In this document: one piece after another, positions 1-5,346 of the stretch
Numbering within the stretch: position 1 is the stretch's first letter
How the letters are laid out: the number at the start of each line of letters is the position of its first letter
Assembly: GCA_017412445.1 (NCBI GenBank)
Contig: JAFPYA010000105.1
Coordinates: 1 to 7,706, forward strand
Length of the DNA: 7,706 nucleotides
From: Clostridia bacterium
GTDB taxonomy: Bacteria; Bacillota; Clostridia; Christensenellales; Aristaeellaceae
Reading direction: 5' to 3'
The notes under the pieces: model-generated
What the model was told of the DNA's origin: nothing
Database searches by the model: none
What the model saw: only the letters and a program-made list of their open reading frames with translations
Position numbers and translations under genes: made by a program

Positions 1-214
1 GATCCATAAGGTTTTTCCAAACGCCCACCTCGGCTATGTATACGCCGTGCCTTGCGGCGGCTTCGCAGTACGCGTCCGCCTCATCTCGAGGCGTAAAGCA
101 GTTAAACGGGGCGGGTATCGCCTTAAAGCGCGAGGCGATGAGCATTTCCTCCCATTGATCGATGCTGTTCCAGGGTCCGACTATCGTTCCGCCAAGCCTC
201 ATATAAAACCACAT
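1..214 (-). CDS. Sugar phosphate isomerase/epimerase, N-terminal fragment (cut by window edge)
   Basis: The reverse strand encodes about 71 residues before the left edge, with no stop. The start reads MWFYMRLGGTIVGPWNSIDQW and is followed by a segment rich in Ala, Arg and Phe (SRFKAIPAPFNCF). The beginning M-R-L-G-G-T-x-x-G-P-W is typical of TIM-barrel sugar phosphate isomerases/epimerases of the xylose isomerase-like (AP endonuclease family 2) fold; the metal-binding residues would lie beyond the edge. The first ATG is at 214. A second ATG at 202 matches the usual family start better, but neither has a good Shine-Dalgarno. A TTG further upstream, preceded by CAGGT, is also possible, and an in-frame TGA upstream of it closes the frame. 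The gene is divergent from the SDR gene at 535, so a shared sugar-conversion role is plausible but inferred. The substrate is unknown. Confidence 0.7.
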   Translation of the reverse strand, partial: MWFYMRLGGTIVGPWNSIDQWEEMLIASRFKAIPAPFNCFTPRDEADAYCEAAARHGVYIAEVGVWKNLMD

Positions 215-534
215 TTCGCTAAAGCTGTATTGCAAAATGACCTGTGCCGCTCAAATAAGCGGTTGCTTATCTGCCGTTTTTATCGCTGCCTATACTACAA
301 TATCACAAAAGCCGCGTTTTTTCCACCGCGTTTCGCTCGATCGGTAACATTTTTTTAGCAATACACTGCTTCAATCCCGGCCAGAGGTGCCTTCCGATTC
401 AATCGCGAAATATGCCGCCTGCGGCTGTGCCTGAAACGCGTATTGACATGCCGTGGCCTATCGTGTATAATTCGCCTCATCAAAGGCAAGCCTGCAAACT
501 TGCAAACAACGACCCGCGAAAGGAGCAATTAATA
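215..534. other. Divergent intergenic region (320 bp)
   Basis: No convincing gene lies here. It separates two outward-facing genes and holds the SDR promoter (listed separately). It also carries short inverted repeats: CCGCT-N6-AGCGG at 247-262, inside the probable leader of the minus-strand isomerase gene; GCCGC-CT-GCGGC at 414-425, about 18 bp upstream of the SDR -35 box; and GCAAG-N8-CTTGC at 486-503, in the SDR leader. For the minus-strand gene, the best promoter guess is TTGTGA (303-308) with GATAAA (279-284) at 18 bp spacing, which matches only 4 of 6 positions in each box. The central part (about 310-410) is relatively A+T-rich with T runs and shows no recognisable site. Confidence 0.5.
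443..471 (+). promoter_or_regulatory. Perfect-consensus sigma-A promoter for the SDR gene
   Basis: TTGACA at 443-448 and TATAAT at 466-471 are separated by exactly 17 bp, so both hexamers match the housekeeping consensus fully. Transcription should begin near 478, giving a leader of about 56 nt before the ATG at 535. A ribosome binding site AAAGGAG (519-525) lies 9 nt before that ATG. No operator is evident, apart from a small GCCGC/GCGGC palindrome upstream of the -35 box. Confidence 0.9.
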
Positions 535-1557
535 ATGAAGGCACTGTTCATCGGCGGCACAGGCACGATTAGCGCCGCCATCACGAGGCGTTTGGTAGAC
601 GAAATGGGCTGGGAGGTATGGCTGCTGAACCGCGGCAATCGCCCCGAGGCAGTGCCCGCCAAGGCGCATTTGATTGTTGCGGACATAAACGACGAGGCCG
701 GTGTGCTTGAAAAGCTCGGCGACATGACCTTCGACGTGGTGGGCGAGTTCATAGGCTTTAATGTAAGTCAGGTGGAGCGGGACTATCGCCTGTTCAAGGG
801 GCGCACACGCCAGTATATATACATCAGCTCCGCGTCGGCGTACCACAAGCCCGCTGCAGGATACATAATCACCGAGGGAACCACCATGGCCAATCCGTAT
901 TGGGGCTATTCCCGCAACAAAATCGCCTGCGAGGAATTCCTGATGAAAAAATACAGGGAAGAGGGCTTTCCTGTGACCATAGTGCGCCCCAGCCACACGT
1001 ATGACGAGCGCTCTATGCCGGTAGGCGTGATGGGGCCAAAGGGCCCGTGGCAGGTGATAAAGCGCATGATGGAGGGCAAGCCCGTGATCATTCAGGGCGA
1101 CGGCACCAGCCTTTGGCACCTGACCTTTAACAGCGATTTCGCCGTGGGCTATACGGCCTTAATGGGCAACCGGCACGCAATAGGCGAGCCCTTCCACATA
1201 ACCGGCGACGAGGTGCTCACGTGGAACCAGATTTATGAAACCATAGCGGACGCGCTGGGCGTGAAACTGAACGCCGTACACGTCTCGTCCGAGTTTTTGG
1301 CAGCGGTGGGCGACAAATACGGCTTCTATTTTGAAGGCAGCCTTATAGGCGACAAGGCCGTCTCGGTCGTGTTTGACAACAGCAAGATCAAACGGCTCGC
1401 GCCTGCGATGACCACAACCGTCCCCTTCCACGAGGGCGCGCGCAGAGTTTTGGACTACATGCTCTCTCATCCCGAATGCCAGACAGAGGACCCGGAATTT
1501 GACGCCTGGTGCGACAGGCTGCTCACGGCCCTCGAAGAGGCAAAGAAACACATATAA
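535..1557 (+). CDS. NAD-dependent epimerase/dehydratase, SDR family oxidoreductase
   Basis: This is a 340-residue cytosolic protein of the extended/atypical short-chain dehydrogenase fold. The N-terminus MKALFIGGTGTIS is the Rossmann nucleotide-binding loop, with Ser13 in place of the third glycine of GxxGxxG. After beta-2 comes LLNRGNRP, a typical cofactor-selecting segment. The active-site serine region is YISSASAY (about 96-103), and the catalytic pair is Tyr125/Lys129 in YSRNK. RPSHTYD (151-157) and IIQGDGTSLWHLTF (185-198) match the substrate-side half of NAD-dependent epimerases/dehydratases and CSP41-like relatives. The frame stays open upstream to 412, but ATG 535 is chosen because AAAGGAG sits 9 nt before it and the Rossmann fold starts there; the upstream extension would cover the promoter. 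The gene is monocistronic, with a consensus promoter and a strong terminator. The reaction is probably NAD(P)-dependent oxidation, epimerisation or dehydration of a sugar derivative. The exact substrate is not readable. Confidence 0.9.
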   Translation: MKALFIGGTGTISAAITRRLVDEMGWEVWLLNRGNRPEAVPAKAHLIVADINDEAGVLEKLGDMTFDVVGEFIGFNVSQVERDYRLFKGRTRQYIYISSASAYHKPAAGYIITEGTTMANPYWGYSRNKIACEEFLMKKYREEGFPVTIVRPSHTYDERSMPVGVMGPKGPWQVIKRMMEGKPVIIQGDGTSLWHLTFNSDFAVGYTALMGNRHAIGEPFHITGDEVLTWNQIYETIADALGVKLNAVHVSSEFLAAVGDKYGFYFEGSLIGDKAVSVVFDNSKIKRLAPAMTTTVPFHEGARRVLDYMLSHPECQTEDPEFDAWCDRLLTALEEAKKHI

Positions 1558-1568
1558 GCCAAACAAAG

Positions 1569-1607
1569 CGGCTCACGCTTCCTTCGGGGAAGCCGTGAGC
1601 CGTTTTT
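1569..1607 (+). terminator. Rho-independent terminator after the SDR gene, possibly bidirectional
   Basis: A perfect 9-bp stem, CGGCTCACG (1569-1577) with CGTGAGCCG (1594-1602), is extended by CTTCC pairing with the following G/A-rich arm across one bulged base, and is capped by a cTTCGg loop. TTTTT follows at 1603-1607. It lies 12 nt past the SDR stop. On the opposite strand the stem is followed by CTTTGTTT, so it could also stop transcription arriving from the convergent flavodoxin gene, which otherwise has only a weak GCGG-TATT-CCGC hairpin at its stop codon. Confidence 0.9.
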
Positions 1608-1658
1608 CATTTAGCATTTTTGAAGATATCAGCACGCTTGCAAAACGCGGAATACCGC

Positions 1659-2612
1659 TTATTCGAGCCGCAGCGTTATCTCGGTTTCGGGGCCGCTGAG
1701 TATCGCGCGCAGCTCCTCATTGGTCTTGCCCTCTATCCAGCCAAGGCGCGTATACGCCCAGGAATTGTTTCCGTGGAAGATAACTATCTGATTGCTGGCG
1801 TACAGCATCACGTCGCCGGGCTGCGTGGTCGTGTGCTCGTCGTGGCTCGGCAGGCGCACGCCCAGAGGACAGACCTTCTCAAAGCCGCCATAGTTCGAGG
1901 CGGATATGGTTTTGGGCCCGGAGGCGAGCCAGTCCTTCAAGGCCTCCGCGGACTCATTTTCGGCGAGCCGCACAGTGAGCTCGCTGTCTCCTATTGTGAT
2001 TATCATACGGTTCATTCCCGCTTCCTCCTTGAGATATCCTATTTCCTTGAGCCACCGGCGCACCTCGTCTTCGTCTGCGCCTGCGGGAAAACGCCGCCCC
2101 GCTTCACATATTTGGGCGCCGCAGTCCATGGCCTTCAAATCCTGTATGGCGTCTGAGATGCCCGAGGAGCCCGAGGTGCAGAAAGGCACGACGGTTTTAT
2201 CCTGCCAGTCGCAGGTCTCTATCAGGGTTTTGATTATCTGCGGCACAGTGCCCCACCAGATGGGAAAGCCTATGAACACGGTTTTATAGCCGTCAAGCCC
2301 TTCGGGCAGGCCGGCGATGGCGGGACGGCAGGAGTCGTTCTCCTGCTCTTTGTTTGCGCGGCTGTCGGAGGAGCGCCAGTTGAGGTCGTCCGAGGTGTAG
2401 GGCACCTCCGGCTCTATACGAAATATATCAGCGCCCGTCAGCGCGGCTATCTTCACGGCGACGTCCCAGGTGTTGTCAGTCGCGGAAAAGCACATTACAA
2501 GCATGTCAGAGCCGCTCTCAAACGCTTGCACGCCTCCGCTCATCTCCCCAAGGGTGGTACCGCAGGCGCAAACCAGTGTCAGGCACAAAATAAGGGTCAA
2601 TAATCTTTTCAT
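1659..2612 (-). CDS. Predicted lipoprotein: flavodoxin domain fused to cyclophilin-like domain
   Basis: The 317-residue product begins MKRLLTLILCLTLVCACG, a lipoprotein-type signal peptide with cleavage most likely before Cys17 (lipobox VCAC, imperfect), so it should sit on the outer face of the membrane. Residues about 36-194 form a flavodoxin-like FMN domain. The phosphate loop is FSATDNT (42-48), with Asp where family members usually have Gly. FPIWWGTVP (116-124) and CTSGSSG (145-151) are the other FMN-side loops. Residues about 203-300 match the cyclophilin-like fold domain (Cyclophil_like2/DUF369 type), including PLGVRLP, PGDVMLY and LGWIEG. ATG 2612 is chosen because it gives a compact signal peptide with AAAGGA 11 nt upstream. 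An ATG at 2651 overlaps the upstream stop as TAATG and would add 13 residues. The gene lies 38 nt after the UvrA-like gene and is probably co-transcribed with it. A role in extracytoplasmic electron transfer or reduction is inferred only. Confidence 0.85.
   Translation of the reverse strand: MKRLLTLILCLTLVCACGTTLGEMSGGVQAFESGSDMLVMCFSATDNTWDVAVKIAALTGADIFRIEPEVPYTSDDLNWRSSDSRANKEQENDSCRPAIAGLPEGLDGYKTVFIGFPIWWGTVPQIIKTLIETCDWQDKTVVPFCTSGSSGISDAIQDLKAMDCGAQICEAGRRFPAGADEDEVRRWLKEIGYLKEEAGMNRMIITIGDSELTVRLAENESAEALKDWLASGPKTISASNYGGFEKVCPLGVRLPSHDEHTTTQPGDVMLYASNQIVIFHGNNSWAYTRLGWIEGKTNEELRAILSGPETEITLRLE
2013..2030 (-). promoter_or_regulatory. Internal Shine-Dalgarno and ATG at the flavodoxin/cyclophilin junction
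   Basis: On the minus strand AAGGAGG (2030-2024) is followed by 8 nt and an in-frame ATG (2015-2013), which is Met200 of the fusion protein. This is the best ribosome binding site in the transcript, better than that of the full-length gene. The ATG falls between the end of the flavodoxin domain and the first strand of the cyclophilin-like domain. Initiation here would give a 118-residue cytosolic cyclophilin-like protein, about the size of free-standing members of that family. The motif also encodes Lys-Glu-Glu, so chance cannot be excluded. Confidence 0.5.
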
Positions 2613-2623
2613 GGCAACAGACA

Positions 2624-2629
2624 TCCTTT
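2624..2629 (-). promoter_or_regulatory. Ribosome binding site of the flavodoxin lipoprotein gene
   Basis: AAAGGA on the minus strand lies 11 nt before ATG 2612. The alternative in-frame ATG at 2624 directly abuts this site and would be too close to use it, which supports the 2612 start. Confidence 0.6.
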
Positions 2630-2650
2630 CCAATCCGCATTTTTCTGTCA

Positions 2651-5149
2651 TTACAGGTATCTGCCGGTCAGGCTTTCGGGGCATTTTGAAATCTGCTCGG
2701 GCCTACCGCAGGCCACTATTGTACCGCCCTGCGCTCCGCCGCCGGGACCCATATCGATGACGTAATCGGCGTTTCTTATCACGTCGAGGTCGTGCTCAAT
2801 CACGATTACGGTTGCGCCGCTGTCTATCAGGCTTTGAAATACCCTGAGCAGCGTTTTCACGTCCAAGGGATGCAGGCCGATGGTCGGCTCGTCAAACACA
2901 AACACAGTATCGGACTGTCCCTTTCCCATTTCACCGGCCAGCTTGAGCCGCTGAGCCTCGCCGCCCGAAAGGCCGGGCGTTTCCTCGCCGAGAGTGAGAT
3001 AACCCAGGCCGAGGTCGTGCAATACCTTAAGCTTGCGTGAAATCTGAGGCAAATCGGCGCAGGCTTCAAGCGCCTCGTCCACGCTCAGATCCATCATTTC
3101 GGGCAGAGAATAATCCTTTCCGGCTTTGCCGGGGACGCGGCGTATCGACGAGGCTTCCTTTGAGTAGCGCGAGCCGTGGCATTCGGGGCAGGGTATCTCC
3201 ACGTCGGGCAGGAATTGCACGTCCAGACTTATCGTGCCCGTTCCGTCGCACACCGGGCACCTGAGACTGCCTGTGTTGTAGGAAAAGTCTCCGGCCTTCA
3301 AGCCCCTTTCTCTTGCCGCGGGCAGCCTTGCCCATTCCTTTCGCATTTCATCGTGAACGTCCGCATACGTCGCCACCGTCGACCTTACGTTTATTCCGAT
3401 TGGCGTTGCGTCTATGAGCTTAACCTGATTGATGCCTTCCGCCGATATCGCTTTTACGTGCCCGGGGAGCTTTGCACCCTTAATTTTCGCTTCCAGCGCG
3501 GGCACGAGGCTTTCAAGTATCATAGTGGTCTTTCCCGAGCCCGAGACGCCCGTGATGGCGATCATGCGACTCTTCGGAAGTTCCACCTCCAGCGGCTTTA
3601 CGGTGTGAATTGACGAGGTGGACATATGGATAACGCCCATATCGAACATGCTTTCAGCGGATACGTGCCTGCCGACATCTATGCGCGAGGCGCCCGATAG
3701 AAAGCCCGCGATTCTTGAGGCGGGATTGCTTATCACGTCCTCGATGCGGCCCTCTGCGATTATGCGGCCGCCGCCCGCTCCGGCGTCAGGCCCCAATTCT
3801 ATCAGCCAGTCGGCCTCCCTGAGTATCTGCGTATCGTGATCCACAAGCACTACGGTGTTGCCGTCGGAATGCAGGTCGTCTATGACGCCCTTCAGCCCAA
3901 GCAGATTCGAGGGGTGCAGGCCGATTGACGGCTCGTCCAGCACGTAGAGTACGCCGGTAGTGCGGTTGCGCACGGCTCGGGCAAGCTGCATGCGCTGTCT
4001 CTCTCCGGTGGAAAGCGTGGATGCGGCGCGATCGAGCGTGAGATAACTCAGCCCCAGATTCATAAGGCGCCTGGCCGCGTCATGAAAGGACTCGCATATG
4101 TTTTCGGCCATTTTCTGCATTTCCGGGGGCAGGGAGGCGGGAACGCCGGACACCCACTTTGTCAGATCCGCAAGCGTCATGCGGCAGGCCTCATCCAGAG
4201 ATATGCCCCTGAGCTTTGGCGCGCGGGCGGCGGCGGACAGCCTTGAGCCGCCGCATTCCGGGCAAGTGCATTGCTTAAGAAACCTCTCTACGCGCTTCAT
4301 GCCCTTTTCGTCCTTTACCTTGGACAGGGCGTTTTCGACTGTGTAAACCGCGTTGTAATATGTAAAATCCAGATCGGTCGCGGGGCCGCCGTTTTTTGAC
4401 TGATAAAGTATGTGCTGCTTTTCGGCGGGACCGTGAAACACGATGTCGCGCTCTTTTTCGCTAAGCTCCCTGAAGGGTACGTCAGTGCGAACGCCCAGGC
4501 TGCGCGCCACGTCCTTCATTAGCGACCACATAAGCGTCTGCCACGGGGCAACCGCACCTTCGTCGATAGTTAGGCTTTCGTCCGGCACGAGGGCGGCTTC
4601 ATCCACCGTGCGCACGATTCCGGTGCCGTCGCAAAGGCGGCACGCCCCCTGACTGTTGAAGGCGAGCTCCTCGGCGCCCGGGGCATAAAAGCTCTCGCCG
4701 CACACGGGACATACGAGCTTCATTCCCGCCGCGACGTTCATTGACGGCGCCGCGTAGTGTCCGTTTGGACAGCGATGGCTGGCAAGTCTCGAAAACATGA
4801 GCCTGAGCACGTTCAAAAGCTCCGTGCCCGTGCCGAAGGTGCTGCGTATGCCGGGAACGCCGGGACGCTGCCTGAGCGCCAGCGCCGCAGGAACGTACAG
4901 CACCTCATCGACCTGCGCCCTTTCCGCTTGCGTCATGCGCCTTCTCGTGTACGTTGAAAGCGACTCGAGATAGCGCCTCGAGCCCTCCGCGTACAGTATT
5001 CCCAGCGCCAGCGAGGACTTGCCCGAGCCTGAAACCCCGGCGATTCCAACGACCTTTCCGAGCGGCACATCCACATCTATGTTCTTAAGATTATGCACCC
5101 GCCCGCCGCGCACTTGTATAGCGGCGGGCGCAAAGTCAGCGTTTTTCAA
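2651..5149 (-). CDS. UvrA-like ABC ATPase lacking the UvrB-binding domain (UvrA2/class II type)
   Basis: This 832-residue protein has two UvrA-type ATPase halves. Half one: Walker A GVSGSGKSS (38-46), signature LSTGERQR (379-386), Walker B LDEPSIGLH (404-412), His438 in VDHD. Half two: Walker A GVSGSGKTT (534-542), signature LSGGEAQR (727-734), Walker B FDEPTIGLH (752-760), His786 in IEHD. Zinc cysteine pairs are CPVC (147-150) with CRLC (170-173), CPEC (296-299), and CPVC (631-634) with CPEC (654-657). Housekeeping UvrA is about 940 residues; here only about 20 residues separate Cys127 from Cys147, where UvrA carries the UvrB-binding domain of over 100 residues. It should therefore bind DNA and ATP but probably not load UvrB. 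Relatives of this type have been linked to drug tolerance (DrrC-like) and to accessory DNA repair (UvrA2). Start is TTG 5149, with AGGAG 8 nt upstream. It is the first gene of an operon with the flavodoxin lipoprotein gene. The specific role is unknown. Confidence 0.9.
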   Translation of the reverse strand: MKNADFAPAAIQVRGGRVHNLKNIDVDVPLGKVVGIAGVSGSGKSSLALGILYAEGSRRYLESLSTYTRRRMTQAERAQVDEVLYVPAALALRQRPGVPGIRSTFGTGTELLNVLRLMFSRLASHRCPNGHYAAPSMNVAAGMKLVCPVCGESFYAPGAEELAFNSQGACRLCDGTGIVRTVDEAALVPDESLTIDEGAVAPWQTLMWSLMKDVARSLGVRTDVPFRELSEKERDIVFHGPAEKQHILYQSKNGGPATDLDFTYYNAVYTVENALSKVKDEKGMKRVERFLKQCTCPECGGSRLSAAARAPKLRGISLDEACRMTLADLTKWVSGVPASLPPEMQKMAENICESFHDAARRLMNLGLSYLTLDRAASTLSTGERQRMQLARAVRNRTTGVLYVLDEPSIGLHPSNLLGLKGVIDDLHSDGNTVVLVDHDTQILREADWLIELGPDAGAGGGRIIAEGRIEDVISNPASRIAGFLSGASRIDVGRHVSAESMFDMGVIHMSTSSIHTVKPLEVELPKSRMIAITGVSGSGKTTMILESLVPALEAKIKGAKLPGHVKAISAEGINQVKLIDATPIGINVRSTVATYADVHDEMRKEWARLPAARERGLKAGDFSYNTGSLRCPVCDGTGTISLDVQFLPDVEIPCPECHGSRYSKEASSIRRVPGKAGKDYSLPEMMDLSVDEALEACADLPQISRKLKVLHDLGLGYLTLGEETPGLSGGEAQRLKLAGEMGKGQSDTVFVFDEPTIGLHPLDVKTLLRVFQSLIDSGATVIVIEHDLDVIRNADYVIDMGPGGGAQGGTIVACGRPEQISKCPESLTGRYL
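5100..5130. repeat. 10-bp perfect all-GC inverted repeat in the start of the UvrA-like gene
   Basis: CGCCCGCCGC (5100-5109) and GCGGCGGGCG (5121-5130) are perfect reverse complements separated by 11 bp. In the mRNA this gives a very stable hairpin beginning 20 nt after the first base of the TTG start codon. It covers the codons for Ala-Pro-Ala-Ala-Ile-Gln-Val-Arg-Gly-Gly-Arg. The Ile-x-Val-Arg-Gly part is conserved in UvrA proteins, so some of the sequence is fixed by coding needs. Confidence 0.7.
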
Positions 5150-5157
5150 ATTACCTA

Positions 5158-5162
5158 CTCCT
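5158..5162 (-). promoter_or_regulatory. Ribosome binding site supporting the TTG start of the UvrA-like gene
   Basis: AGGAG on the minus strand is followed by TAGGTAAT (8 nt) and then TTG at 5149. No ATG or GTG in the same frame has a comparable site, so this decides the non-ATG start. Confidence 0.8.
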
Positions 5163-5205
5163 GTATTCTTATGGTTTTATACGGATACCGCTTGTCCAAT
5201 GAATT

Positions 5206-5235
5206 ATTCTACCGCAAGTTGCTCGCATCTGTCAA
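5206..5235 (-). promoter_or_regulatory. Sigma-A promoter of the uvrA-like/flavodoxin operon
   Basis: On the minus strand TTGACA (5235-5230, consensus) and TAGAAT (5211-5206, one mismatch) are separated by 18 bp. Transcription would start near 5199, giving a leader of about 50 nt. The promoter lies downstream of the DUF4272 gene terminator, so the operon is independently transcribed. Confidence 0.8.
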
Positions 5236-5289
5236 GGCGCGCAAGCGGCATTCAAGACCCCGAAATCAGGCACGGAGCGTGAACCGGGC

Positions 5290-5329
5290 AAAAAGCAACG
5301 CCCGCGCTTATGTGTACTGCGGACGTTGC
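5290..5329 (-). terminator. Rho-independent terminator after the DUF4272 gene
   Basis: On the minus strand GCAACGTCCGC (5329-5319) pairs with GCGGGCGTTGC (5305-5295) in an 11-bp stem with one G-U pair, around a 13-nt loop, followed by TTTTT (5294-5290). It begins about 17 nt after the TAA stop at 5347-5349 and separates this gene from the uvrA-like promoter. Confidence 0.9.
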
Positions 5330-5346
5330 GTTTGCTGCCGGGGCTT

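Noticed and set aside
47..358. Plus-strand open frame over the isomerase start and the intergenic region
   Set aside because: It would start at GTG without a ribosome binding site and is antisense to the isomerase fragment for much of its length. Its translation looks like noise.
412..534. N-terminal extension of the SDR gene from ATG 412
   Set aside because: The region contains the consensus promoter, and the Rossmann fold begins at ATG 535 behind a good ribosome binding site.
529..1119. Minus-strand open frame opposite the SDR gene
   Set aside because: It is antisense to an intact Rossmann-fold enzyme with a consensus promoter, and its translation shows no recognisable motif.
1620..2156. 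Plus-strand open frame opposite the flavodoxin lipoprotein gene
   Set aside because: It is antisense to a gene with clear domain motifs, no ribosome binding site is evident, and it begins just past the terminator stem.
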